A stretch of 64,000 nt of DNA from Ceriagrion tenellum (GCA_963169105.1 OY720637.1:27771925-27835924), one strand, 5' to 3'. Numbered from the stretch's first letter, positions 33,710-44,202 are shown. Made by a program: numbers and translations. Notes: a model not told the origin generated them from the letters alone.

Positions 33710-33811
33710 CAAATTCTCCATCTCGGCCGACGTTTCGATGGACGAGTCGCCTATCTTCATCAGGCTATGGGCGACCCGTGTATTAAAACATCGGCCGAGA
33801 TGGAGATTTTG
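33710..33811 (-). ncRNA. long palindrome enclosing a hammerhead-like core
   Basis: Arms CAAATTCTCCATCTCGGCCG (33710) and CGGCCGAGATGGAGATTTTG (ending 33811) are inverted with one mismatch. On the minus strand the enclosed sequence holds CTGATGA (33763-33757), a long imperfect stem, ATCGAAACGTCGG (GAAA at 33636+100, i.e. 33736-33733). A nested hairpin GTCGCC/GGCGAC surrounds CTGATGA and would compete with the ribozyme fold. The layout, core within an extended outer helix, is that of 3573-3704. Confidence 0.5.
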
Positions 33812-36239
33812 ATTCAGTGGAAAACCCGAGTAACCTTAAGCATCACCATGCGCCGGGAAAGCCTTAGATTTTCTGGTGACATAACTTCATTTTATTTAGG
33901 TCTCAGTCTCCGCGTATTCATGGGTCTCTGCGTGTAGAGAGTAAATGTACGACTCGTAAGTAGAAACTAGATGGAAGTGGAGGACCCAGATTAGATTCCT
34001 TTTAAAATACAGATCCAGATTACAGAAAAATTACATGTAAGATCCCATAAATCGTAATTTGACCCTAGATGACATCTATCTTCTGTTGCATCTCTCGAAG
34101 AGAAAGATTTTGCAAAAGAAGGGTGGTGTGATGTCAAAGAGGTTAGCGCTAAAATTCCCTCTTCACGTGCACCACGACTGAAACAGAAACGGTGTGAGGC
34201 TTTCATCCACCAAAATACATCTTACTATTTGTCTTTACCCTCGCAGAAATCCTCTCTCGCGGTTTTTCTTCCAACTTCGTGGCTTGCTCTATACCACACG
34301 CCCTTTAGCAGTGCTCACAAGGCGATAGTTTGATGTTAATCACCGTTATTTTGTTCGATTCTCTATTCTGCTCCTCGTTTTTCCTCCGACAGATTCATAC
34401 ATTGCTTCAGTGTTTATTGTCAAATGATGCGTAAATTATTGCATTCGTCGTACGAACTTGTGGTCGAAAAATAGTCTAGTAATTAAGTGCTTCTGCCGAC
34501 CAGTTCGACGTACAGCCGTCGTCTTCATATATTTCATGAAAACACCCAGAAATGAAATATTTATCGCAAAGGCAAAGTTTATTAAGTATTGCAGGTACAT
34601 TCTTCAACTAAATTATGAGTAATCAAATTGAAATTAGCCTTCACGAAGTTAGTAGCCGAATCCATAGCGGACGTTGTGATGAATTCGAACGTCTGGCATG
34701 GCCGGCTTGTGAGCCTTTTCCTTTACCAAGCTCATACCAACCCATTTTTAGTCGTGCTCTTGGTCCTAAGGTTGAAATTATGACCTCCACTCCTGAGTAT
34801 CGGGAAAGTTAAGTACAACTAGTACGCCTTGAAGTGGTTTGGAACACGGCCAAAGTTTTCGATAAGTGTACTGGCAACTTACGAGATTTGTATTATCTCT
34901 GAAGAAGGGCTGGGGTCACTGATAACTGTTAATTTTGTTTTTCGAAATATAGGCATTGTTTAGTGATTAACTTCAAACGCTCTATAGCATTGACTCGCTT
35001 ACTCGCGAAAGTGGTGCTTTATTGAGGCAGTAAAACGTATAGGTGGGACTTCTTTTTATTTGTTTTGGCCCGCGCGCAGTCGCGAGCGAGCCTACTCGAG
35101 ACGGGGCTCGGAGAATGGAGGAGGAGAAGGCGAAAAAGAAACGCCGTTTCCCTCTCCTCTCCCTTCCCTCCCCTTCTTTCCCTCCCCCTACCCCCTCCAC
35201 TCCCTTCGGGCGCCAGAGGGCGGAAAAAATGGGGACAATCGCCTGGCGCTGCGACTGGTTCGGAATCTCGCCGGGCGCGGCGCCAGTGCAAGCGAGCGTT
35301 GCATCCGATGGTTCCCCCCCCCCCCACCTCCCCTTCCGCCCCCCCAGGACCACCTCCCCTCCATCGCGTCTGTTGTAATCACTGCGCGCCTCCCTCCACC
35401 GTCCTCCCATGTGTTTGTTCCTTTTGTCGCGTTTCGCAACGCCCTCTTTGCATCGGTGGGGAAGGTGCGGCGGCAACGGCTCCTTCTCCACGGCCCGCTG
35501 CCGAGAGCCTCCGACCGCTCGGGACAATGCATGCGGAGTTCAATTCATTGCTTATAAAGATATGCTAATGTGTGATCTCTCGGAGTGCGCGCCAGTATTT
35601 GGATACGAGGGCGTCGAACGGAGAACTATCGGGGAATGGCTAATGAACACCGCAGATGTGTAGATACCTACGCAGTTTGGTTGAAGACGAGAACCGCGTC
35701 AAACTCTCACCTATCTGCTTCCAAATAAGTGGCAGGATATTATAATCGACGATTATTGTGTCGATACAATATTAATTGGATCAATTTCCCCGTAATTTTT
35801 ATTCGTTTCTCAGTAGTGGCGATCTCTCGTTGTCCGATCATTTCCACCTCATTTGTTTGTGTGAGAAATACTTGTTTTTTTTTTCTTTTTGTCTCTATAC
35901 ATTTTCACGATCTGTTTTTTACAAAAATAGGAAGTTATTACCAGAATTTTTGGACCGCTGTGGTTTCACGGCCAATATTTTGGTCCAAAGTCGGCTCAAA
36001 GCCTTCTCTTTTGGAAGGAAAATTACCATAACGAAAGAGGCGTTTACTTGCAGAGAGGAGCTATTTACGTTGGACCTCATTGAAGATGTCCTTAAAAAAA
36101 TTAGAGAATAGTTTAACAGGAGAGACAGCGTATGATGAAGAAAGCTATAAGTTGTGTACTGGTGCAAGGAGATATAACTTTGTAATGGCTCGTTAGCGCT
36201 AGCTTGGATAAGCTGGGAGAAAATACGGTTTTGGAAAAG
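33812..36239. other. no recognised gene; GC-rich island 34.98-35.65 kb
   Basis: The island is CpG-rich and carries long open frames in four or more phases at once, up to about 180 codons, rich in P, R, S and G. That pattern comes from composition. No domain, signal peptide or membrane segment is convincing. A promoter or first exon of a host gene cannot be excluded. Confidence 0.4.
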
Positions 36240-36500
36240 AATTATCCGACGTTGATGTGACATGAATGGCTTGGAAAGTAAGTTTCAGGAAGAAATCAAA
36301 GGATGGAGAAGTAGCTAGATATGTGAAGTAGCTAAGGACGACGAGGTGGTGATGGCCGTATCTGAGGAAAGACTGTTCGGTAAGCTGAGAAGAAGGGTGG
36401 ATGCGATAGGTTGGTAGTATCGAGTGAAGAGAGAGATGATATGTGCCCAGCTTAGAAGAGGAAATCTACGTTTTAAAAGCTTGGTGGTTTCGGGCGTAAC
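36240..36500 (+). pseudogene. degraded RT C-terminal relic (family A-like)
   Basis: FQEEIKGWRSS, VMAVSEERLFGKLRRRVDAI and YRVKREMICAQLRRG follow the order R--W…V-EGRM-GKR-RGR+RIG…D+-K-…YA-LKR of family A. Stops occur between the blocks. Confidence 0.6.
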
Positions 36501-36838
36501 TCAATAGAATTTTTTTTACGTAATGATGTTATCTGGTAACTCTATGATTCCTCATATCTTTATTTGAAACCTCTTCAGTTTCAAATATAGATACGTCGAA
36601 TGACAAAGTTACTAGTTAACTTGATTACGTTTTAGCAGCGAAAAGAGCTTGAAAACGGGAACATGTCTTTTCTAGGGAAAAAGCAATTTTAAGCATATAT
36701 GTATAACCCCGGGAACTTACATTGGAGCGTTTGGCTGACCATTTTCTTCTGGTGTTAACGAAATACGTGTTAGTTTAGAAACAGTGTTTACATTTTTGTT
36801 TTTTTTTAATGTGAGTCGTCAGTACTCACGATTTGCAG
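36501..36838. other. no recognised feature
   Basis: AT-rich spacer; nothing recognised. Confidence 0.4.
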
Positions 36839-37081
36839 CCAAAATATGAAACATTTCCTTGCGTGATTTCCTTTCCATCCTCTGCATAGTACTATGTTAA
36901 AGTTTTTCACCTCAGGTGACTCTACTGTATTTGAAACAAAGATAGGTTTAAACTTGTCGCCTATGTGTTTGTAATTCTTGGCGCCGTATGAGTTCGAAAC
37001 TTAGTTTTTGCAAAGGGCGGATATACGTAGGCTTAGGGCGTTAGGGAAGTGGGCGTGGAGAATGAAGAAATGGGTGAGCTG
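36839..37081 (+). repeat. direct duplication, left copy
   Basis: Starts CCAAAATATGAAACATTTCC and ends GAAATGGGTGAGCTG. It is about 97 percent identical by eye to 37688-37928; differences include a 2-base indel after CAGGTGACT and a few substitutions. The last 25 bases belong to a retrotransposon frame (RMKKWVS) that continues only after the right copy. Confidence 0.9.
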
Positions 37082-37130
37082 TACTTTTTAAGGAATCATA
37101 TCTCTGATTTCTTCTTCATCTATTCCTTTA

Positions 37131-37483
37131 AGTATTCTACCGGCTCAAAGCAGGTTTTTTTCAAAGTCGAGTTGTATTCTCCAGATTGTCTTTTCTTGTA
37201 AGGCCTTACCTACTTCAACTATTTTCTTATTCTTCGTAGCGTACGTCCTACCCTTCTTCATCCCGTCCATAAAACCTATTCTCTTCCTTCCCCTTCCCCG
37301 CTTGCCAGACATCCTTCAGTCTGTCATGGTCATTGGGAAACCCTTACTCTTCATTACTTTTTACAACAATCTACTTAACCTCTTCATAATTAAGCCCCAA
37401 TGTTTTCTGTCCCCGCCTGCCGTGCATATCACATCCTCGTTTGTCTACCTTTTCGTCCATCTCTCCTTTTCCATCTTCCATTG
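37131..37483 (-). pseudogene. family A retrotransposon 3' end
   Basis: Begins with the 3' terminus GTATTCTACCGGC (minus-strand GCCGGTAGAATAC) and reads, on the minus strand, RGRKRIGFMDGMKKGRTYA-K then further degraded blocks resembling family A up to about 37483. It lies between the two copies of the duplication. Confidence 0.82.
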
Positions 37484-37687
37484 ACATAAACTTTTAAGGC
37501 AAAAGGAAGGAATTATTCCATGGGTTAGGGAATAAGAATTTTGATCCGCTTAGGCTTTGAACCGCTTTACAAGCAGGGACATTTATAATGCATTGATAGG
37601 GAGGCGATACGGGCATTCAGCAACCACTTCCCCCTATTACATCTGCCAACCAACTACTCAGCTTTGTAACAAGTTTCCTCTCCCCAA

Positions 37688-37928
37688 CCAAAATATGAAA
37701 CATTTCCTTGCGTGATTTCCTTTCCATCCTCTGCATAGTACTATGTTAAAGTTTTTCACCTCAGGTGACTACTTTATTTGAAACAAAGATAGGTTTAAAT
37801 TTGTCGCCTATGCGTTTCTAATGCTTGGCGCCGTATGAGTTCGAAACTTAGTTTTTGCAAAGGGCGGATATACGTAGGCTTAGGACGTTAGGGAAGTGGG
37901 CGTGCAGAATGAAGAAATGGGTGAGCTG
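37688..37928 (+). repeat. direct duplication, right copy
   Basis: Copy of 36839-37081 at a distance of 849 bp. Unlike the left copy it runs on without break into the RT relic at 37905-38120. Confidence 0.9.
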
Positions 37929-38120
37929 GGTGGCGAGAAAGGTGAATGAAGAGGTATTGGATGTGATTCGAGATGGGAGTTAGCTATTGGCGGAGGCTCG
38001 AAGGGGGGCAGAAGAGATGTGTGGAGGGCGTTATGAAAAGAGAGAGAGAGAACGTTTAAGAGAGTAATAGATGGAAGAACACTGGAGAAGAGCGGAAGAG
38101 GGTAGGACATCGAGACAAAA
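37905..38120 (+). pseudogene. degraded RT C-terminal relic (family A-like)
   Basis: RMKKWVSWVARKVNEEVLDV, then LAEARRGAEEMCGGRYEK and SNRWKNTGEERKRVGHRD correspond to WRR-EKV-WTERKTNEEVLE…RERQGRW…VIEGRMLGK-GRGRKR. Several frame changes. It continues the right copy of the duplication. Confidence 0.65.
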
Positions 38121-38165
38121 TAAGGAGTATTGAGGTGGGTTGTTGGAATAAGTCATAGAGGGTTA

Positions 38166-38525
38166 TATAGTGTCCCACAACTTATTAAAGGATCAAGGTG
38201 GGAGCCCCACGATAGGCTTAGGTTCGTGAGAAATTTAGGACAGGTGTGTTTCAGAGAGACCCAGAGAATATTATCGTGACGCCTTGCTACATCTCTAGGT
38301 CTGACAGAAGCGATAAAATAAGAGAGATACACTGCCGAACAGAGAGGCATTAAAACTCGTTCTTGCCGCGCACAATAAGCGACCACAATAAAAACTGAGT
38401 TCCACTGAATACACTCCTATATTACACGTCACCATTTCACCCCAAAACCTTTCAACTTTACACGGCTGGTGACCTAACTCCCCCTGCCACCCGCCCATGC
38501 GGTGGCTCCCAGAGTAGTATGCAGA
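38166..38525 (+). pseudogene. family D retrotransposon 3' end
   Basis: CCCACAACTTATTAAAGG then GGTGGGAGCCCC correspond to SVTQLLEG-RWEP, then TGTTTCAGAGAGACCCAGAG, DKIREIHCRTER and the 3' UTR AACTCCCCCTGCCACCCGCC. It ends near the degenerate GTATGCAGATGA. Frame shifts split it. Confidence 0.85.
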
Positions 38526-38696
38526 TGAAAAATAAGGACTTTTCAAAAAGCTACCAATAAGCTGGTAGAATCCTCGAAGGGCAGTGTTCGTGTTTATTGC
38601 GTAGCTGGTTTTAGGGAGGGAACATAGCGGAGATAAAATTGGAAACAAACTGCCTTTTCCTTTACATCCTGTTTCCTCCTTCGTCCTCTTCTTTCG

Positions 38697-38998
38697 GGGA
38701 ATGGGTTGGTTTGGTGTCTAGAATACTGGCTAACCATACGGGCGACCAGGGTTCAAACCTTGCTGAGGAGATTGTTTTTCATAGGACACCCGATCCCTGC
38801 TTGGGTGTCTTGTGGAGGGCACTTCAAGTACAGTACTCCGTCTGTCGGATGGGACGTTAAACCGTGGTCCCCTTGGCGCCTTTCGTTAAGAGCAGGCTGA
38901 TTCCAACGCCGGGTTTCCATCCCACCTTCCTCCCTTACCTGTCCCCTATGGCGCAAATGACCTTAGGTGTCGGTCGCCTCCCCAAAATCCAATCCACT
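38697..38998 (+). repeat. tRNA-derived SINE, copy 1
   Basis: The 5' part TTTGGTGTCTAGAATACTGG followed by CAGGGTTCAAACCTTGCTGA resembles a tRNA with internal Pol III promoter boxes; GGTTCAAACC is the B box. A body shared with 42641-42951 follows (GCACTTCAAGTACAGTACTC, CGGATGGGACGTTAAACCGT, CCTATGGCGCAAATGACC). No canonical acceptor stem, so this is a SINE, not a tRNA gene. Confidence 0.88.
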
Positions 38999-39538
38999 TC
39001 TGACAGCATGTCTCCATCGTCTTGCTCGTTTGATTCGTGCCGTGCACCGTTTTCTTCTCCTCCTTCGTCGTGGTGCGCGGGCGGCCCGCCCGCAGCGATC
39101 GATTTCTGCGACTTCGAACTCGGGGCGCGTGCCTCTCTGTCTCTCTGTGCATCCGTGCTCCGCCGCCCCTGGCCCTGCAACCCTGCGCCACCTCTGCAAC
39201 AGATCGTTCCACTTGTCTCCTTCATCCCCCTCCTCTCCTTATAATACTCCCCCCCCCTCATTATTCCCCATTCCACCCCTCCCCCCTCTTGTCCTGCATT
39301 GCATCGACACGTGAGTGCCTACCCTCGTTCCAACACAGCTTCTGAGCGCTCACACCCCCCGCCCCCCGTCCGTAACCTCCCTCCTAACGACGAGTATTAG
39401 GGGAATTGAGCTCATTAATCGAATCGGATTTTCGATTTTCCACTCGAGCGGGTCGTCGAAGAAGAACGGTTTACTTGCGAGTAACCGGTTAACCTATTTA
39501 GGAGATGCAATCCTGAAATGAATCGTGTGTGAGTTTTT
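38999..39538. other. GC-rich island, no recognised gene
   Basis: CpG-rich at 38.99-39.4 kb with overlapping frames in both directions and a C-rich tract near 39250-39290. No recognisable protein. Confidence 0.4.
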
Positions 39539-39544
39539 GTGGTT

Positions 39545-39652
39545 TGATTAATTATTGTTATAACAATACTCTATTATTTATACATCCCAAAAATGGAAAA
39601 AAGAGAATAAAATACCTCATATTCTATTAAAACAATAAACTGAAAATGATAA
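39545..39652 (+). pseudogene. ATP8: NUMT: 3' part of mitochondrial ATP synthase subunit 8
   Basis: With the invertebrate mitochondrial code 36 codons read WLIIVMTMLYYLYIPK … TSYSIKTMNWKW-stop, with one internal TAA at codon 22. TGA stands for tryptophan three times, including in the closing W-K-W typical of insect ATP8. The stop overlaps the next gene in ATGATAA (39646-39652), the usual insect ATP8/ATP6 arrangement. The start of ATP8 is missing. As nuclear DNA this is a non-functional copy. Confidence 0.85.
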
Positions 39653-39890
39653 CAAATCTATTCTCAGTATTTTACCACTTTATCAATTTTTAGTCTATCA
39701 ATGAATTGAACATCTACTATATTATGTGTTATTATATTACCAATAATGTTTTGATTAGTGCCCAATCGAATAATTATATTATGAAGTATAATTACATCAA
39801 CTTTACATAAAGAATTTAAAACACTACTAGGGATTCAAGCTTTTAATGGAAGAACCTTTATTTTTATTTAATTATTTGCCGTAATTAAAT
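39646..39890 (+). pseudogene. ATP6: NUMT: 5' part of mitochondrial ATP synthase subunit 6
   Basis: Starts MMTNLFSVF, then a one-base frameshift before 39695, then LSMNWTSTMLCVIMLPMMFW, LVPNRMIMLWSMITSTLHKE, FKTLLGIQAFNGSTFIFI under the invertebrate mitochondrial code. S/T-LH-KEFKTLLG and NGSTFIFI are signature blocks of the ATP6 N-terminal third. One in-frame TAA follows FIFI. The copy stops at about 39890 where a family B retrotransposon joins. Few lesions in about 80 codons suggest a fairly recent transfer. Confidence 0.93.
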
Positions 39891-40083
39891 ATCATCATTG
39901 GTAGTTCAATCCTAATTGGTTGGCTGCAGCCCTCCACCCTTCCCTGTCTAATGCTAGTTTCCTTACCTCCTGGTATCTCTTTCGATGTACTTTCCTCTTT
40001 ATTTGGTCCATTAACGTATTCTTGGGTCTTCCTCAGGGGACTTTTTCCTCTATTTTACCTTCAACTGTGTTCTTCACAAACCC
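39891..40083 (-). pseudogene. family B retrotransposon 3' end
   Basis: Low-coordinate end ATCATCATTGGTAGTTCAAT followed by TTGGTTGGCTGCAGCCCTCC is the family B 3' terminus. The minus strand reads …GGWRAAANQ. It abuts the NUMT on the left and another retrotransposon at 40084 on the right, so its 5' part is lost. Confidence 0.85.
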
Positions 40084-40555
40084 TTTATTAAAATATACGA
40101 CGCAATAATTCGCCCAGTGCTTTTGTACGGTGAACAAAAGATGATAAACAAGAAGGAAGAAAGAAAACTTAGTATAGTTATTGACGAAATCGTTGGTAAA
40201 GCCTTCGGCCTAACAAATGATAACGGGGTGTGGAGAACCAAACTGTATGAACTAGGAGAGATATCTACACAATCACAATTAGTACCATTCTCAAGAGTAC
40301 AAATAATAAGATGTGCTAGCCACGTGATGCAAAGCAAGCAGAGTAGGCTACTGAAGGAGTTAGGCCTAGGAGGACCAGAAGGGAGAAGACCGCGATGAAG
40401 ATGGTGGGATGGTGTCAAGTCAAATGTCAACCGGTTGGACGTGAAGTGGATGAAGGAGTTGACCGAGAAAGGAAGACAGAAATGGAGGATAATTGTGTGT
40501 GATAATTATCTCAGCTTTTGGTATGGTGGCCTTGGGAGTAAGTAAGTAAGAGTAA
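40084..40555 (+). pseudogene. non-LTR retrotransposon RT C-terminal region (family G), well preserved
   Basis: Reads IYDAIIRPVLLYGEQKMINK, then GKAFGLTNDNGVWRTKLYEL, VPFSRVQIIRCASHVMQSKQ, a stop after GRRPR, then RWWDGVKSNVNRLDVKWMKE and EKGRQKWRIIV. LYG-E, NG-WR, R--W-GHV-R, GRPR-RW-DGV and W+-I+ are consecutive landmarks of a Jockey/I-like ORF2 C-terminus. About 100 codons stay open with only one stop near the end. A (TAAG)n tail follows at about 40540-40555. Confidence 0.88.
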
Positions 40556-41532
40556 GTTGGCTGTCATCTGTACAAGGATGCTTTTCGATGTAGATCATCT
40601 TCTACCCTCGATCTTTTTCATCGAATCGCTTTATTCCGGTTAAAATTCGTTAATTCGATGACAGCCTCTGTAATTTGCTCGAAGTATTCCTTTCCTTTCC
40701 CTTCGATGTTTTTCTATTTAGTTACATTCTTTTTTCGGAGGTTTTTTTTCTATCAAAATGTCCAATTAGCTTTTCTTTTTTCCTATCAGTGTGCTAACAA
40801 GACATCTTTACTCTAAAAATCTCGTAGAAGTTCTTTGATGGTTGATTTACCTCGTCAATTGTGTTAGTATGGCTCATAAATCTTACAAATTTGTCCTTCA
40901 TCTATGCACCTATGCATCTATGCAAATATTGTTCCAATGTCCCAGGGGAAGATGTGTTTACATCGTCAAAACCAAGAAAGTGGTGATATCTGACTCATTT
41001 TCGTATATGGATTTTTGAAGAGAGACAAAAATTTTGAAAAGTCACCCTAAAATACACGAAGCGCCATTATTTTGCGGCTGCTAGTCACGTTCGGACGGAG
41101 TGAATTATTCCTACTTTTGCACGAGGGATGCTTTCAGGGGTGCTCGAAAAATTTTTGCGTGTCCTGTTGATCATTTCACTATTTTGAGATACACATCTCG
41201 AACCATCGGAAGTGTTGTGTTGTGTGGCTTCATCCAATTATGATATGCCTGATATTACCATGCTTCACTATTCTCTTAGAAAATTTTTATGCCTTTGTCT
41301 CTATCGTGGAAACTTTTTGAAGTAGCTTGAGATTTCTTCGTCACTTATCTTGTCTGGACCGTTTGGAGAGTAACGCACTAAGAAAAACAACCTACACAAC
41401 GAACTTCGTAGATCATAGGTAAAAGCTTACTTTTTCTTCCGATGTACCTTGACAATGTTAGTATTAGTAAGAAAATTTTAATCTGGAATTTAGTGATTGC
41501 ACTGTTATCAATTATTGAATGAAATTCAATGT
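40556..41532. other. no recognised feature
   Basis: AT-rich spacer, about 1 kb, nothing recognised. Confidence 0.4.
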
Positions 41533-41736
41533 GATGGAGGTAAGAATGTTGCGCAAGCGGGGAGGAAGGAGAGAGAGAATAGGTTTCATGGACAGGATGA
41601 AGAAGAGTATTTCCTATGCGGAGACGAAAAAGGTTATACTAGAGCGAGATAGGCCCCTGAATGTGTTGAAAGCCTGGAGGAGATTCTCTGGCATTCAACG
41701 AAACCTACCTTAACCGGTAGAATACTATTAAAAAAA
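41533..41736 (+). pseudogene. family A retrotransposon 3' end
   Basis: Reads MEVRMLRKRGGRRERIGFMD, RMKKSISYAETKKVILERDR, then LNVLKAWRRFSGIQRNLP and the 3' end TACCTTAACCGGTAGAATAC with an A-rich tail. The C-terminus of the ORF is visible here in one frame. Confidence 0.9.
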
Positions 41737-42640
41737 TTGTCATCAATGAACGGTGGTCGATAACAGCTCAAGCGCTGAACAAGTGGCCACCTAACTTGCC
41801 ATGCAGAGACCGTTATTATTCTCATTTAGGTTCCTCTGCAGTTGGGACCGTAGACGGGACTGAGAGTTGACTTATTTTTTTTTATTCCAACAAGGTTAGT
41901 TACTGTTAATTTCAAATGTCATTGGATATTTTTTTGCTTCTCTCTCACCTTTGGTAAAACGCACGTTTTATTGTTGTTGAAATGGTGACGCAGAAAGGAA
42001 ATTTGGAGCATGTTTATGTCTTCCGTAATATATTCCTTGTTCAGAGCGCTAAATGTTAATGAAGGTGTTTTTGCGCCTCTCTTCACCTGCCTCCCTCATC
42101 TGAATCTCGTTCGAGAGTGTGTGGAGCAAGAAGAGTCGAGATGGACCCTGTCTCACTCGCCGCCCTCGCTCTTCCTAATGCTTCCGCTTTTCCCCCGAGG
42201 CAGTCACCCCATGAATACATTATGTCGCGAGATGTTTTTGTATGTTCCTAGTGTTGAGATTAGATTGCCCCAAAATATAAATAATTATTCTTCTGAGTCG
42301 TCTTAATAAGCCAGATATCTACCTAATGTGTATTGTATCCGACTAAGTGAACGTCTGAACTCAGAAGAAGAATTATGAACTTCAAAACATCTATATATAC
42401 TTGTATTAGAAAAATTATGAGACTTCATAGAATGTACATGATTTTAGACATGGTTTCCTAAAATAGTGCACGTTGAACATTGTTTAAATGGTAGAACTTG
42501 CAGAAGGATGTATTGGTTGTTTATTGGCTGTCTCTCTTGTGTGGTATGTATCATTAAAATTACGGATTTTATTTTGTATTAGAGTTCATGGCATAGTTTT
42601 TATAACGGTCTTTGGCAAACAATGTTATTCAATTGAAAAG
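41737..42640. other. no recognised feature
   Basis: AT-rich with a small GC-richer part near 42.1-42.2 kb. Nothing recognised. Confidence 0.4.
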
Positions 42641-42951
42641 TGGGGGGATCGGGTTGGTGTGGTGGCTAGAGTACTGGCTAACCATACGGACGGCCACGGT
42701 TCAAATCCCTGCAGAGGAGGATGTTTTTCAGAGGAAACCCGATCCCTACTTGAGAGTCTTGTGTAGGGCACTTCAAGTACAGTTCTCCATCTGTCGGATG
42801 AGACGTTAAACCGTAGTTCCCTTTGGCGCTCTATCGTTGAGAGCAGGCTAGTGCCGACGCCGGGTTTCTATCCACCCTTCCTCTCTTACCTGTCCCCTAT
42901 GGCGCAAATGACCCTAACCGCCGGTCGCCTCCCTTAATATCCAGTCCAGTC
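42641..42951 (+). repeat. tRNA-derived SINE, copy 2
   Basis: Head GGTGTGGTGGCTAGAGTACT and B box GGTTCAAATCC (about 42709), then the same body as 38697-38998 in the same order, with roughly 85 percent identity by eye. It ends CTCCCTTAATATCCAGTCC. Better preserved in the tRNA-like head than copy 1. Confidence 0.9.
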
Positions 42952-43873
42952 ATTTGCAAGCTTCTGCGTAAATTTATGAGGAAAATTATTTTAGAAAGGA
43001 ATGTAACTTATTTTCGTTCAATCATTATTTAGGACAATAAAAGCAGATGTGTTGTGTACTCCCACTGTGACGGAATTTTCATCTCAGTTTCGCAGTTAAT
43101 TTGAGCATTTTGCTCGAACCGTTTGCATATCATATGTGAAAGTGTTCGGTTAATATTCTGAGATTTTCAGTGAATGAAGTTTCCGGCGGTTACTTTCTTT
43201 CTTTTAGTTTCATTTTACTCAGGCCGACAGGTCGATGCTCATGGCTCCGTCCTGATCAAATCGAGTGCCTCACACTTCCGCGCATTGCTCTTCGCCGGGC
43301 ACTTCTTTTTTTCTCTCAGAAGCAAAATAAAACATAAGCGTAAAGAATCTCACCTCGCCCGTCTGCGCGCATGCCCGTTGTCGTCCGGTGGCGAAGATCT
43401 TGATAGGGACTCCGCGTGAATAATTCATCGGGAGTCGAACTCGCCATGTCTCCTTGGAAAGCACCATTTTTCCAACCCTCCCGTCTCTTGTCTCCTCGGG
43501 GCATCTATGGACTGCCTGACGTGCGATCGGCGACCCGCCGTCGATAATTCACTGCCCGGACAGGCTGAGAGATTGCCGTCCGCTATAATGGAAGGGCTTT
43601 GCTTACTCGTGTGCCGTAGCTGGGATCCTCTATACGTTTACCATCGACTTTATCACTGGCCGGTTGCCATCGAAAAACCTTTGGACGCCCTGCCTCGCGG
43701 TATGTGTAATGCATAGAAATGATAGAATTATCGGATATGATAAGTACAAGCTAACAGTGAGTCGTGGTGGATTCTCGATGTGACAATGTCATCCATCCTT
43801 CAACTCTAACTCTACCCTAGTGAGAATAAAAAATAATGGTACCGTATCTTGATTTCCACAAAGTCATTCATCA
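42952..43873. other. no recognised feature
   Basis: Includes a GC-richer part at 43.35-43.7 kb with short frames. A T-arm-like AGTTCGACTCC on the minus strand near 43430 has no supporting stems. Confidence 0.4.
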
Positions 43874-44055
43874 GGGGGTCTATTCTGTATAACCTCGGAA
43901 GTTCCGAGTCTCGACAATGACGACATTTTGACGTCAGAGCCGCGTGAAATTCAAAGGGGACCATTCGAAAGTTGAGATTTTTCTGAGAATTCGACGTCAC
44001 ATCCACGGATTTTCCGAGGTTCGACCGCGTCGATTCCTTACTGAATAAGGCCCCA
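43874..44055. mobile_element. short MITE, GGGG-CTATTCTGTA type termini
   Basis: Left GGGGGTCTATTCTGTATAAC and right TTACTGAATAAGGCCCC are imperfect inverted repeats; inner repeats ACCTCGGAA and TTCCGAGGTTCGAC strengthen the symmetry. Length about 180 bp, no coding capacity. Target duplication unclear. Confidence 0.7.
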
Positions 44056-44164
44056 GGGGACTCTTTCCCCCCCTCCTCCTCAGTTTACCTTTATTTACTA
44101 CTCGGATGTCTTGACCCTTCCTCACTTCAACCTTGCGTTGACGTGACGCATTACCTTCGGTTCG

Positions 44165-44202
44165 CTGAAGAGGGCTACTTTGCAGCCGAAATACGCGTAT
44201 TC
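44165..44202 (+). ncRNA. hammerhead-like motif
   Basis: CTGAAGA (44165-44171), one unpaired G, GGCT/AGCC stem with seven-base loop, GAAA (44188-44191), then a palindrome ATACGCGTAT and TC with the putative cleavage base at 44202. GGTTC upstream and GACC downstream could form a short imperfect stem I. Confidence 0.5.

Noticed and set aside
34982..35568. Several open frames of 100-180 codons on both strands
   Set aside because: They overlap in many phases, are dominated by P, R, S and G, and show no domain; GC-rich DNA simply lacks stop codons.
42641..42720. tRNA gene
   Set aside because: A and B box resemblance is present but no acceptor stem closes, and the same sequence continues into a SINE body repeated at 38.7 kb.
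43425..43445. tRNA T-arm on the minus strand (AGTTCGACTCC)
   Set aside because: Neighbouring bases do not form the T stem and no other arm is seen.
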